Shown piece by piece: positions 42,014 to 51,348 of a stretch of 64,000 bases of DNA (the first letter of the stretch is position 1; each line of letters begins with the position of its first letter). Under the pieces are notes generated by a model, which worked only from the letters and a program-made list of their open reading frames with translations, searched no databases and was not told the origin of the DNA. Both the position numbers and the translations under genes were made by a program. This DNA comes from Synergistaceae bacterium (GTDB lineage Bacteria > Synergistota > Synergistia > Synergistales > Aminobacteriaceae): contig JAHDKT010000070.1 of the NCBI GenBank assembly GCA_018436725.1, positions 1-64,000 on the forward strand, written 5' to 3'.

Positions 42014-45000
42014 ACCCCGCTCTCCTCCCGGCCGGAGACGACCTCGCGGAGCGCCCTCTCCAGAAGGGCGTACTGCGTCCGCACCTCGTTCCGCAACCGA
42101 CGGAGCGAGTCCGAATCCCCGGCCTTTCCGGCCTTCTCCGCCTCGAAAGCCGTTGCGCGGAGCGCTTCGCCGCCGATACCCGCAGCGGCGCCCTTGAGCG
42201 AATGAGCGACTCTTCCCGCAGCGACCGCATCTCCTTCGGCGACGCATTCGAGAAACTTTTCAAGCTCGCGGGGCATCTCTTCGACGAACTCGGCCGCAAG
42301 CTCCGCAAGAGCCTCCTCGTCGCCCATAAGTCGATTCAGAGCTGCCGCGCGGTCGAAAACAGGCGTCTCCGGCGTCTCCGCCGCAACGGCCGCCGCGGAC
42401 GGCGCTTCCGGGTCCGCAGGCCCCGCTCCCGAGAGGAGACTGCGGATCGTTCGATGGAGCGCCTCGGGAGTCGCCGGTTTCGCCAGAAAGGCGTTCATCC
42501 CGGCGTGCATACACCGCTCCCGGTCCAGAGGAGAAACATAGGCGGTGAGCGCCACGATCGGAATCGACGGGTCGAGGGCTCCCGACTCGCCGCTCCGGAT
42601 TCTTCGCGTGGCCTCCACCCCGTCCATGACCGGCATCTGCACGTCCATCACCACGAGGTCGCACTCGTTGGCCGCAAGATGCTCCAACGCCTCCGCGCCG
42701 TTTTCGGCGAAAGCCACGGAGTACCCCAGCCTGCGGAGCACCGTGAGAACGAATTTCCGGTTCACCGGGTTGTCCTCCGCCAGCAGGATCTTGCCGCCGT
42801 GCTCCGTTCCTTCCTGAACACGGGGCGTTTCCTGCGCGAGCGCCTTCGTGAAGGAGGCTTCGAAGACGAACTCGCTCCCTCTTCCCTCTTCGCTCCGCAG
42901 CGCGAGACTCCCCCCGAGGAGCGAGGCAAGCTCTTTCGCCACGGGGAGGCCGAGCCCCGCGCCCCCGTACTTCTTGGTACTGGAATCGTCCCCTTGCCAG
43001 AAGCGTTCGAAGACGCTCTCGCGGAACGCCGCCGGGATGCCCGTCCCCGTGTCTTTCACCGAGAAGCGCAGCCGAACGCTCTCTTCGCTCTCCTCTACGG
43101 AGGCGACGGAAAGACCGACCTCCCCCTCTCGTGTGAACTTCACCGCGTTGTCCAGAAGATTCCGCAGGATACTGTAGAGACAGTGTCCGTCGGAGTGCAG
43201 GCGCGGAGGCACGGACGGGGCGACGGCGAAGGCGAAACGGAGCCCCTTTACACGGGCGGCGAGTCCGAAGACGGTCTCCAGCCGGAGCAACAGCCCGTAA
43301 AGGTCGAAGTCCTCGGCGACGAGCCGATAGCGACCTTCGTCGATATTCGCTATATCGAGCGCGTCGCTGACCAGCGAGAGAAGCGCCTCGCCGCACTCCT
43401 GCGCCGAGAGCGCGCTCTCCCGCTGCTCTTCGGACAGAGGCGAATCGAGCAGCAGGCGATTCATCCCCAGGAGTCCGTTCAGAGGAGTCCTCATCTCGTG
43501 ACTCATGTTCGCGAAAAATCGCCCCTTGGCCTCGCTCGCCGCTCGGGCGCGCATGCCCATCTCCTGCGCCTTGCGGGTCGTGTCCAGAAGCGCCACGTTC
43601 ATCAGCGAGAGTTCGTCTCTGCTCCGCTGCAATTCGTCCGTGCGCGCCGCGACGAGGCGCTCGAGGTCTTCCCGGCGGTTCGCCGCCGCCACCGCGAGCA
43701 GCGTGAGCACCCCCGTCACCAGGAGGCCCGCCGACAGGCTCATCCAGGCGGCGCGCGGCGGATAGAGCGCGTAAAAACCGGGCCCCGGGCGCAGAATGAC
43801 GGCGAATGTCTTGCCGAAGAAGAGCAGAGGGCGTACCGAGAAGAGATCCGCCGCGCCCGGCCAGGCAGAAGAAGCCGCGGTCGCCTCCGCCGTGGTCAGG
43901 AGGAGCGTGCGCGCGCCGTCGCCGTGCAGACTCCACAGATCGCCGACGAGCACGGCGCGCTCGACGTGCGCCTCCTCGGTGCGCATCGTGTTCAAGAGAG
44001 CGTTCAGCTCGACGATCACGCCGACGACGCCCATGAAACTCTTTGCTTCGTTGCGCGAGAGCACCGGCTTGAAGACGGCGAGAACGGTCGGCGTCCCCGA
44101 ATCGGAGCCCGGCGGCAGGGCCTCCGTCGCCGAAGGAAGACCGGTACGTCGCGCCTCCTCGATGGCGCCTTTTCTGGATGGAGATTGGCCGAAATCCATC
44201 CCGAGAATACGCCCGTTCCCTTCGAACGGCACGCGATACAACACCGGGTAGTAGACCGGGCTCTCGCGGGCGGGCGCACGTTTCGCGGTCTCCGCGGGAT
44301 CGCGGATCACGAAGTCGTCCGCGACAAGGGAACGGGCGAGCCGCTCGAACGCCTCCCGTTCTTCGTGCGGAACAGCCGGAAGCCAGGTCACGCCCCGGAT
44401 CTCGGGCAGCGCCTCCAGGTGCCGGGAGTAGCCGACGAACTCCTCGAAATCGACGAAGTCGCTGTAGGCGAAGAAGGCGGCGATACCTTCCATGCCGATG
44501 TTTCGCAGGCTCTTCAAGCTGTTGTTCAGCTCCTCCGACTCCGAGTCGGCGAGCATGTGGAACGTCTTCTCCAACGTCCGGCGCTCGACGTCCGAGGAGA
44601 CGCACAGAACCGAAAACGTGAGTACAACCCCCGCTGCGGCCACGGCAAGCGCCTCCGCGTACCGGTGATACCATCGGTACGCGCTTCTCTTTCGATGGGA
44701 GCGCAGCGTTGCGAGCATCCGCCACCCGACGAAGACAAATGCCAGAGCGACCGAGGCGAGGTTCGGCTCGATACCGGCGCGGCGGGCGGCGTGTCGCCAC
44801 CGGTTTCCGTCGATATCCAGCGCCACGACGAACAAGGTTTTCCTCGTATCCGGCTCCACGACGGGAACCCAGGCCGACACGAGACTCCCCCACATATCCA
44901 TGAAGGGGCCGGCGACGACGCTCCGTCCTTCGTCGAAGGCATGCAGCAGCAGGGAGTCGGCCGGAGCATAGCTCTCCCCGGGCGCGGACTCGTCGGGCGA

Positions 45001-45363
45001 TCCTTCGGGTTCGGAATCGAAATAGAGAAAGAGCGAGCCGTCGGGACGGCGGCCGACGAGCGAGATGAAGCGGCAGTCGGGAAAGGCGGCGATGAGCGAG
45101 ACGCTCTGTTTTTTGATACGACGGTATTCAGGGGCGGTGCGGTCCGTCTCCGAGCCGGAGAGACGCGCGACGGAACGCGGATCGATGCCGTCGGCCACAA
45201 GACGCGCGCGACGGACAAGGTCATGGCGCATGCTCACGTCGGCCTGCGCCGTCCGCCACCAGCCCAAGAGCGCTCCTGAGGCGAGCAGCAGACCGACGAG
45301 AAGAATATCTGCGGCGCGCACCTCGCGGATTGTGAATAAATGGACGGATTTGTTCTTTTTCAT
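42010..45363 (-). CDS. hybrid sensor histidine kinase (HisKA-HATPase-REC-Hpt)
   Basis: An 1117-residue phosphorelay protein. The sensory front end matches the two downstream cyclases: sensor 1 with SLVGRRPDGSLFLYFDSEPE near 105, and CHASE-like sensor 2 with FFAYSDFVDFEEFVGYSRH near 300. The kinase core has FFANMSHEMRTPLNG (phospho-acceptor His622), the N box LRNLLDNAVKFT, DTGTGIP and GAGLGLPVAKEL. A receiver domain follows with phospho-acceptor Asp907 (VVMDVQMPVMDG) and a C-terminal Hpt domain with His1054 (VAHSLKGAAAG). All relay residues are present, so phosphate can leave to an unlinked regulator. ATG 45363 has GGAGG 6 bp upstream. Confidence 0.93.
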   Translation of the reverse strand: MKKNKSVHLFTIREVRAADILLVGLLLASGALLGWWRTAQADVSMRHDLVRRARLVADGIDPRSVARLSGSETDRTAPEYRRIKKQSVSLIAAFPDCRFISLVGRRPDGSLFLYFDSEPEGSPDESAPGESYAPADSLLLHAFDEGRSVVAGPFMDMWGSLVSAWVPVVEPDTRKTLFVVALDIDGNRWRHAARRAGIEPNLASVALAFVFVGWRMLATLRSHRKRSAYRWYHRYAEALAVAAAGVVLTFSVLCVSSDVERRTLEKTFHMLADSESEELNNSLKSLRNIGMEGIAAFFAYSDFVDFEEFVGYSRHLEALPEIRGVTWLPAVPHEEREAFERLARSLVADDFVIRDPAETAKRAPARESPVYYPVLYRVPFEGNGRILGMDFGQSPSRKGAIEEARRTGLPSATEALPPGSDSGTPTVLAVFKPVLSRNEAKSFMGVVGVIVELNALLNTMRTEEAHVERAVLVGDLWSLHGDGARTLLLTTAEATAASSAWPGAADLFSVRPLLFFGKTFAVILRPGPGFYALYPPRAAWMSLSAGLLVTGVLTLLAVAAANRREDLERLVAARTDELQRSRDELSLMNVALLDTTRKAQEMGMRARAASEAKGRFFANMSHEMRTPLNGLLGMNRLLLDSPLSEEQRESALSAQECGEALLSLVSDALDIANIDEGRYRLVAEDFDLYGLLLRLETVFGLAARVKGLRFAFAVAPSVPPRLHSDGHCLYSILRNLLDNAVKFTREGEVGLSVASVEESEESVRLRFSVKDTGTGIPAAFRESVFERFWQGDDSSTKKYGGAGLGLPVAKELASLLGGSLALRSEEGRGSEFVFEASFTKALAQETPRVQEGTEHGGKILLAEDNPVNRKFVLTVLRRLGYSVAFAENGAEALEHLAANECDLVVMDVQMPVMDGVEATRRIRSGESGALDPSIPIVALTAYVSPLDRERCMHAGMNAFLAKPATPEALHRTIRSLLSGAGPADPEAPSAAAVAAETPETPVFDRAAALNRLMGDEEALAELAAEFVEEMPRELEKFLECVAEGDAVAAGRVAHSLKGAAAGIGGEALRATAFEAEKAGKAGDSDSLRRLRNEVRTQYALLERALREVVSGREESGV

Positions 45364-45476
45364 GGGCATCCTCCGCGATTCAGGTTTTCCCGGGCGGGAG
45401 CGTTTTTCTCCCAGAAAGTATACTACACTCTCCGCCGGTGCGTCCGGAACGTTCCGACCGCCGCCGTCCGCGCAAG

Positions 45477-46259
45477 TCAGTCCCCTTCGAGCGGCCGAAG
45501 GCGTGCGAAGGACCGGATGCGTTCCCTGAGAGGAGGCCTGTCCCGCTCCACCGAGACGACCTCCTCCGTGTCTCCGTTCACGATGTTTTCCCGGAGCACG
45601 TGGATACGGTCGTTCGGGAAACATCTGTTTCGATGCAGATGGCCGCAGAACCACTTTTCGTACGCGATCTCCCTGTGGATTTCGTCCAGATAGGCTGAAA
45701 CGGGGTCCCCGGCGAGATACTTGTGCAGGTCGAGCGCATGGAGAATGTGGTTGGGCGCGGTGTGGGTGAGAATCCAGTCGACGCTCCATCCGCAAGCCTC
45801 CAGAGAATCGAGCCCTCTCCGGTACTCTTCGGCGGACGGAATCTCCTCGGGCCACCACGATTTTCCCGGAGTTCTGCTCTTCCTGTCCACGCTGCGCGCT
45901 CCGCCGAAGACGAAGCAGCGTTTCCCGCCGATCGTGTAGACATAGCCTCGGCGCAGATGAAGAACGTTCGGAGAGACGACGCCGACGGGAGCCCCGAAGC
46001 GCTCCTCCTCGGGAAGGGCATGGAGCATCGAGAAGTTCTCGTGGTTTCCGTCGACGAAGAGCGTTGTCCAGGGGCTCTCTTCGAGGCGCCCTAGGGCGAG
46101 CCGCTCCTCTCCGCGCGGAGGATCGTTCCAGAGCAGTCCGAAATCGCCGAGGATCACGACGGCGTCGCTCCTCGTCAGCCGCTCCCCCGATGGGAAATTG
46201 GCCGCCCCGAGACGCCCTATCTCGAGAAGGCCGTGGGTGTCGCCCGTAAGAAAAATCAT
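45477..46259 (-). CDS. calcineurin-like metallophosphoesterase
   Basis: A 260-residue phosphoesterase with the five metal motifs in order: TGDTHG (usual form GD-x-H), ILGDFG, VDGNHEN, THTAPNH and FCGHLHRN. Two metals would be held by these Asp, Asn and His residues. The substrate is not readable; relatives cleave nucleotides or phosphodiesters. The start at 46259 has GGAG 9 bp upstream; an ATG two codons earlier is too close to it. It is divergent from the phosphofructokinase gene and lies 113 bp upstream of the hybrid kinase. Confidence 0.87.
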   Translation of the reverse strand: MIFLTGDTHGLLEIGRLGAANFPSGERLTRSDAVVILGDFGLLWNDPPRGEERLALGRLEESPWTTLFVDGNHENFSMLHALPEEERFGAPVGVVSPNVLHLRRGYVYTIGGKRCFVFGGARSVDRKSRTPGKSWWPEEIPSAEEYRRGLDSLEACGWSVDWILTHTAPNHILHALDLHKYLAGDPVSAYLDEIHREIAYEKWFCGHLHRNRCFPNDRIHVLRENIVNGDTEEVVSVERDRPPLRERIRSFARLRPLEGD

Positions 46260-46282
46260 GCGCATCCGCTCCTTCCTCGTCT

Positions 46283-46288
46283 ATTATA
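46283..46288 (-). promoter_or_regulatory. -10 box for the metallophosphoesterase gene
   Basis: Perfect TATAAT on the minus strand, 24 bp before the start; the -35 region is weak. On the plus strand TAAAAT near 46302 may serve the phosphofructokinase. Confidence 0.35.
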
Positions 46289-46352
46289 CCGTGCGGTGTG
46301 CTAAAATTTTACGAAGTCTTTCTTTTATCTTTCGTATGCAAGGAGGCGCCTC

Positions 46353-47621
46353 ATGACGAATCCGGAGCAAAAAACACTCGCCATCGTCTGCGGAGGAGGT
46401 CCCGCTCCCGGGATCAACAGCGTGATCAGCTCTGTCACCATAGAGGCGAAGAAGTCGGGGTGGGAGGTCTACGGCATCTACGACGGCTTCGCCAACCTGG
46501 GGAAGGGGGAGAAGAAGGTCATCCCTCTCACCATCGACGCCGTCAGCAGGATACACTCCGACGGGGGGAGCATTCTGCGGATCTCCCGGTTCAACCCCAC
46601 GAAGAGCGACGAATCGCTGCGGAAGGTGGTGGACACGCTCATCGAGCTTGGCGTCACCCACCTCGTGACTATCGGCGGCGACGACACCGCGTACGCGGCC
46701 TCGCGCATAGCCGACTTCGCGAAGAACAGCCTCGGGCTGACCATCAACTTCGTCCACGTCCCCAAGACCATCGACAACGACCTTCCGCTTCCGGAGGGCA
46801 TTCCCACCTTCGGCTTCGAGACGGCGCGTTCACTGGGGACGCAGATCGTCTCCAACCTGATGGAAGACGCGAAAACCACCGGACGCTGGTACCTGGCCGT
46901 CGCGATGGGACGCGTCGCGGGACACCTGGCGCTCGGCATCGGCAAAAGCGCCGGGGCGACCTTGACGCTCATCCCGGAGGAGTTCCCCGGCAAGGAGAAA
47001 ATTCCCCTCTCCCTCGTGGTGGATATCGTCGCCGGCTCGATCGTGAAGCGGCTTGCCTCGGGGCGGAACTACGGCGTCGCCGTCACCGCCGAGGGGCTGA
47101 TCGAGAAGATCCGCCTGGAGGACCTGGAGGCGGCCGACTGTCTTGAGTACGACGATCACGGGCACATCCGCTACGCCGAGATCAACTTCTCCGACGTGCT
47201 CAAGAAAGAGCTGCTGAAAACGCTCTCCGCGATGGGAATCAAGATGACGATCAACAACAAGGAGGTGGGGTACGAGGTCCGCTGCGCCCCCCCCAACGCG
47301 TTCGACATCGAGTACACTCGGAACCTTGGATACGGGGCGTTCGAATTCCTCCGGGACGGAGGGACGAACGCGCTCATCACCATCCAGAACAACCAGATCG
47401 TCCCCATCCCGTTCGACCAGATCATCGACCCCGCCACGAAGAAGACCCGCATCCGTATGGTGAACACGCATTCCATCCAATACAGGATCGCCAGGCAGTA
47501 CATGATCCGCCTGGAGAAGAAGGACTTCAATCCGGGCATCGAGTTCGAGCGCCTCGCGGTGGCCGCGAAGATGCCGCCGGAGGAGTTCCGCAAACGCTTC
47601 CAGTACGTTACGGACTACTGA
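46353..47621 (+). CDS. 6-phosphofructokinase, PPi-dependent type
   Basis: A 422-residue enzyme phosphorylating fructose 6-phosphate. It has CGGGPAPGIN near residue 13, GGDDT at 108-112, PKTIDND at 137-143 and MGRVAGHLALGIG near 187. In the PFK family, Asp after GGD (here Asp111) and Lys in P-K-T-I-D-N-D (Lys138) mark the use of pyrophosphate; ATP enzymes have Gly at both places. The reaction is reversible, so it may serve glycolysis or gluconeogenesis. AAGGAGG precedes the ATG. It converges with ddl with only 3 bp between the stops. Confidence 0.9.
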   Translation: MTNPEQKTLAIVCGGGPAPGINSVISSVTIEAKKSGWEVYGIYDGFANLGKGEKKVIPLTIDAVSRIHSDGGSILRISRFNPTKSDESLRKVVDTLIELGVTHLVTIGGDDTAYAASRIADFAKNSLGLTINFVHVPKTIDNDLPLPEGIPTFGFETARSLGTQIVSNLMEDAKTTGRWYLAVAMGRVAGHLALGIGKSAGATLTLIPEEFPGKEKIPLSLVVDIVAGSIVKRLASGRNYGVAVTAEGLIEKIRLEDLEAADCLEYDDHGHIRYAEINFSDVLKKELLKTLSAMGIKMTINNKEVGYEVRCAPPNAFDIEYTRNLGYGAFEFLRDGGTNALITIQNNQIVPIPFDQIIDPATKKTRIRMVNTHSIQYRIARQYMIRLEKKDFNPGIEFERLAVAAKMPPEEFRKRFQYVTDY

Positions 47622-47624
47622 TTC

Positions 47625-48575
47625 TCAGTTGCGCCGGGCGGCGAGGGAGGTTTCGACCACTTCTTCGAGAAATTCGCCGAAGGAGATCCCCGCCGACGAC
47701 GCGGCCTTGGGGACGAGGCTCGTCGCGGTCATGCCGGGGACGGTGTTCACCTCGAGGACGGAGGGGAAGCCCTCCTCGTCGAGTCTGAGGTCCACCCTGC
47801 TGTACGAGGAGCAGCCGAGGGCCGCGTGCGCGGCGAGGGACGCCTGTTCCACTCTGCGGAGAGCGTACTCCGAGAGCGGCGCCGGGACGAGGTACTCGGA
47901 GGCGCCGGGCGTGTACTTCGAGCTGTAGTCGTAAAATCCCGTCACGGGCTGAATCTCGATGACCGGCAGGCAACGCGGCGCGCCGTTCTTTTCATGCACG
48001 GTGACCGTCAGTTCCCTTCCGGGAACATATTCCTCCACAAGCACCCGGGGATCGTAGGCGAAGGCCTCTTCAAGCGCCTCGGCGAGCGTGTCCGTCCCCG
48101 AGAGGATGGAGACGCCGACCGTGCTTCCCGAACAGCAGGGCTTGACCACGATCTTCCCGCAGCGCTCCAGCAGAGGCGGGAAGTGCGGGTTGTCGAGAAC
48201 GGCGCGGACCCCGCTCCCCCGTTCGACCTCGATCCCCTTCGGCACGGAGATGCCCTTCCAGCGAAAGAGCGCCTTGCTCGCCGTCTTGTCCATCGCGAGG
48301 GCGCATGCGGCGTGCCCCGAGCCGGAGAACGGAATCCCCGCCATTTCGAGGGCCGCCTGGATCGTTCCGTCCTCTCCCCAGCCTCCGTGAAGCGCGATGA
48401 AGGCGAACTCGACGTTCTCTTCACGAAGAAGCGGAAGGAAGTCCTCCTTCCGGCGAAGATCCACGGCGACGACCTCGCGCCCCCGTTCCGCGAACGCGGA
48501 CGTCACGGCCGCCCCGCTTCTGAGCGAGACCTCTCTCTCGGAGCCTTCTCCGCCGTAGAGCACGGTTATCATCAT
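47625..48575 (-). CDS. ddl: D-alanine--D-alanine ligase
   Basis: A 316-residue ATP-grasp ligase making the D-Ala-D-Ala dipeptide for peptidoglycan. Seen are YGGEGSEREVSLRSG near the start, ALHGGWGEDG near 60, the P-loop-like KPCCSGSTVGVS near 140, VEEYVPGRELTVTV near 178 and the metal site EVNTVPGMT near 285. The start at 48575 follows AAAGGA; a TTG at 48602 is a longer option. It lies downstream of a GntR gene but behind a terminator, so it is a separate unit. Confidence 0.93.
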   Translation of the reverse strand: MMITVLYGGEGSEREVSLRSGAAVTSAFAERGREVVAVDLRRKEDFLPLLREENVEFAFIALHGGWGEDGTIQAALEMAGIPFSGSGHAACALAMDKTASKALFRWKGISVPKGIEVERGSGVRAVLDNPHFPPLLERCGKIVVKPCCSGSTVGVSILSGTDTLAEALEEAFAYDPRVLVEEYVPGRELTVTVHEKNGAPRCLPVIEIQPVTGFYDYSSKYTPGASEYLVPAPLSEYALRRVEQASLAAHAALGCSSYSRVDLRLDEEGFPSVLEVNTVPGMTATSLVPKAASSAGISFGEFLEEVVETSLAARRN

Positions 48576-48647
48576 TTCGGTCAATCCTTTCTCATTTTTC
48601 AAGATGACCTATTATGACACACTCTTGAGGACGATACACGCGCCGGC

Positions 48648-48689
48648 AAAATAAAAAGGAGCGCGATACTTACGAGCGTATCGCGCTCC
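48648..48689 (-). terminator. terminator of TRAP operon 1
   Basis: GGAGCGCGATAC (48658-48669) with GTATCGCGCTCC (48678-48689), a perfect 12-bp stem, followed on the minus strand by TTTTTATTTT. It lies 28 bp after the GntR stop. Confidence 0.9.
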
Positions 48690-48717
48690 TCGAAACAGCG
48701 GAATCGACGCCGCACAG

Positions 48718-49395
48718 CTATACGGTTCCGCAACGCTCGGAATCCATACGAAATTTTTCCTCGTACGCATAGAAAATCCCCTTATGATGGCGACGCAATC
48801 GCTCGAGCGACAGCGGCAAATCCCTTGACCAAAGAGCCTCGACAAACTCTTCGTGCTCCTGGACAACATCCTGCGGTTTTCTTTTTTCGTAGAGCGCATA
48901 TAGTGCGATCCGCGTCGACTCGTCCGCGATCTTGTTCCAAATCTCTTCGAGTCTTTTATTGCCTAAAAAGCGAATGATAGTGGAGTGAAATACCATGTCC
49001 TCTTTCATAAAAACAACGGGTTGGTCCATACTCTGCTTCATACTATCCGAAACGAGAGAGAGACGACCCGCCAGATGTCTGGACTCCCCCATTTCAAAAA
49101 CAGCGGCGACGGCGGAAGGCTCGATCATTTCCCGAAGGAAAAAGATCTCTCGCACGTCCTCCATGACCAAAGGTTTCACCATCGCTCGCTTACGCTCCTG
49201 CCACACGATCCACCCTTCCTGCGCGAGACGTTTCAACGCCTCGCGCACGGGGGTCCGGCTGACGCCCGCTTGCTGCGAGATCATTCTGTCGGAGAGGGAA
49301 CTCCCCGGAGGGAAACGCAACTCCAGTATTCCCGCTTTCAATTCATCATAAATCTGATTGGAAATCACTTGTTTTTGATTTTCCAGTTCACCCAT
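48718..49395 (-). CDS. GntR-family regulator with FCD domain, TRAP operon 1
   Basis: A 225-residue FadR-type regulator. The winged helix (residues 10-80) contains RMISQQAGVSRTPVREALKRL and EGWIV, followed by an all-helical FCD ligand domain with FLREMIEPSAV near 90 and HEEFVEALWSRD near 185. GGGGAG precedes the ATG. It is the last gene of the operon carrying a TRAP transporter and three hydrolytic/redox enzymes, and probably controls it in response to an organic acid. Confidence 0.92.
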   Translation of the reverse strand: MGELENQKQVISNQIYDELKAGILELRFPPGSSLSDRMISQQAGVSRTPVREALKRLAQEGWIVWQERKRAMVKPLVMEDVREIFFLREMIEPSAVAAVFEMGESRHLAGRLSLVSDSMKQSMDQPVVFMKEDMVFHSTIIRFLGNKRLEEIWNKIADESTRIALYALYEKRKPQDVVQEHEEFVEALWSRDLPLSLERLRRHHKGIFYAYEEKFRMDSERCGTV

Positions 49396-49454
49396 GCGTT
49401 TCTCCCCTTAGGACGAAAGGAATCAGCCGCTTTCAACAAAAAGCGCCTCGAGAA

Positions 49455-50747
49455 TCAGACGAACATACCAAGCGCCCTCGGAAGCATCAGCGCTATTTCC
49501 GGGAATAAAATGGTCAGCGCGATCGCGATAAAAAGCGCAAGAACAAGAGGTATCGCCTCTTTGATCATGAGGTCGAAAGGCGCCTTCGAAATACCTTGCG
49601 CGACGTAAAGATTCACCCCCACCGGCGGCGTGATCATGCCGAGACAGAGATTCATGGTCATCACCACGCCGAAGAGAACGGGACTGAAACCCGCGGCTTT
49701 GACGATGGGGAGGAAAAGCGGCGTAAACAGGACTACGTTCGACGTCGTATCGATGAACATTCCGGTGACAAGCAAAAAAAGCATGATAATCATCATAAGC
49801 ACCAGAGGCGAAGAGGATATGCTTGTCATTTTGGCGGCCAGCATCTGCGGAATCCCCTCCATGGTCAAAAGACGCCCGAAAGTGGTGGCTCCCCCCAAAA
49901 TAAACATTGAAAGACACGAAAGAAGTCCGGCTTCGACAAAGGCTGCGAAGACATTTTCCGGAGTAAGCTGACGGTAGACGAAATGGCCGGTTATAAGCGC
50001 GTAAACGCACCCCACGACCGCCGCTTCCGTCGGCGTGAAAACTCCTCCGTAAATTCCTCCCAGGATGAGGAAAGGCAAAAAAAGAGCCCACTTCGCCTTC
50101 CAGCACTGCGAAAGAACCCAACGGGCTCCCCCCCGTCTCTCTTTGCCGAGGTATCCTCTCTTCTTCGAGATGACGTAGTTGAAGAGAATCAGCATGAAGC
50201 CCATAAGGATACCCGGCAGAGCGCCCGCGGCGAACATGCTTACGACCGAAGTCCCTGCGATCACGCTATATATTATCATGGGAATGCTCGGCGGAATAAC
50301 CGGGCCGATGGTCGCCCCGGCGGCCACGAGAGTTCCAGCATATCCCGCGTCGTATCCTCTCTTCACCATCGCCGGAATCAGAATAACTCCGAGAGCGGCC
50401 ACGACGGCGGGCCCGGAACCCGAAATCGCCGCGAAGATCATGCATGCGACGATCGTCGACGCTCCCAGTCCCCCCGGCATCTCTCCGGTAAAGGCGTCTC
50501 CCACGTTGATGATCTCCTCCGCCAATCCCGAACGGGACATCAGCGTTCCCACAAGCATGAAAAAGGGGATGGCCATCAGCGGAAAAGAATCCGCCGTCGT
50601 GACCATCGCCTGCGCAAGAAGCTGGATCATCGGCGTCCCCGGATAAAAAACAAGAAAGACAAAAGCGCAGGAGGCCGCCATCGCCACCGCTACCGGGATG
50701 GAGAGCAGCAACGTCGTCATAAGAGAACCCAGCAGAAAATACACCAT
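49455..50747 (-). CDS. dctM: TRAP transporter large permease, operon 1
   Basis: A 430-residue DctM-type subunit with about 12 membrane segments. Marker segments are PFFMLVGTLMSRSGLAEEI near 60, GATIGPVIPPSIPMIIYSVI near 140, MFIDTTSNVVLFTPLFLPI near 345 and MITPPVGVNLYVAQGI near 380. It forms the Na+-driven elevator channel. The start ATG lies one base after the small-subunit stop. A GTG at 50759 is an alternative. Confidence 0.93.
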   Translation of the reverse strand: MVYFLLGSLMTTLLLSIPVAVAMAASCAFVFLVFYPGTPMIQLLAQAMVTTADSFPLMAIPFFMLVGTLMSRSGLAEEIINVGDAFTGEMPGGLGASTIVACMIFAAISGSGPAVVAALGVILIPAMVKRGYDAGYAGTLVAAGATIGPVIPPSIPMIIYSVIAGTSVVSMFAAGALPGILMGFMLILFNYVISKKRGYLGKERRGGARWVLSQCWKAKWALFLPFLILGGIYGGVFTPTEAAVVGCVYALITGHFVYRQLTPENVFAAFVEAGLLSCLSMFILGGATTFGRLLTMEGIPQMLAAKMTSISSSPLVLMMIIMLFLLVTGMFIDTTSNVVLFTPLFLPIVKAAGFSPVLFGVVMTMNLCLGMITPPVGVNLYVAQGISKAPFDLMIKEAIPLVLALFIAIALTILFPEIALMLPRALGMFV

Positions 50748-50748
50748 A

Positions 50749-51261
50749 TTACTCTTCACCGGCCTTTCCGGACGAGACCGAGCGCGCTCTTCTCTCGAGC
50801 ATCATTCTCTGGAGCGTTCTGAACGAGAGCCCGAGCATCCCCAGAACTCCGGCGATGTACATAGTCCATACCGGAAGCCACGGTATGGAGGGAAAGACTT
50901 GATGAAGACGCATCTGCATCAGCACCGTCTTGAGAATAAGATTCGCCATGAAAACGCCGAAAAAGACAACGAAAATATCCGAAAAAAAGCAAATTTTTGC
51001 GGCGAGAGGACGAGGAAGACTTTGAGGAAGGAAATCGACCTTGAGGTGCATCCCCTTCTTCGCGGCAAGACTCACCCCGGCCATGGTAAGCCATACGAAA
51101 CCGATCCGGGCGAACTGCTCCGCCCAGGAGAAGCTGAAACCCAGCACATATCTTGTAAACACCTGCATAGACAGTGCGATGAGCATCAAAAGCATAAAGA
51201 GAAAGAGAAGGTACTCTTCCCATCGATCAAGATGGTACGTAAGCCGGTATACCATATGCAT
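50749..51261 (-). CDS. dctQ: TRAP transporter small permease, operon 1
   Basis: A 170-residue DctQ-type subunit with four membrane segments. EEYLLFLFMLLMLIALSMQV leads to the conserved R-Y-V-L-G, then FSWAEQFARIGFVWLTMAG. ATG 51261 or 51255 follows AGGAAGGTG; an earlier ATG at 51279 lacks a ribosome site. It stabilises the large permease encoded next. Confidence 0.9.
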   Translation of the reverse strand: MHMVYRLTYHLDRWEEYLLFLFMLLMLIALSMQVFTRYVLGFSFSWAEQFARIGFVWLTMAGVSLAAKKGMHLKVDFLPQSLPRPLAAKICFFSDIFVVFFGVFMANLILKTVLMQMRLHQVFPSIPWLPVWTMYIAGVLGMLGLSFRTLQRMMLERRARSVSSGKAGEE

Positions 51262-51348
51262 CACCTTCCTGGTTTTCATAAAAGCCGGGAGCGGAAAAAC
51301 CCGCCCCCGACGATACCGCAAGTACGAACCAAGCCGTATCTCCGCGAT

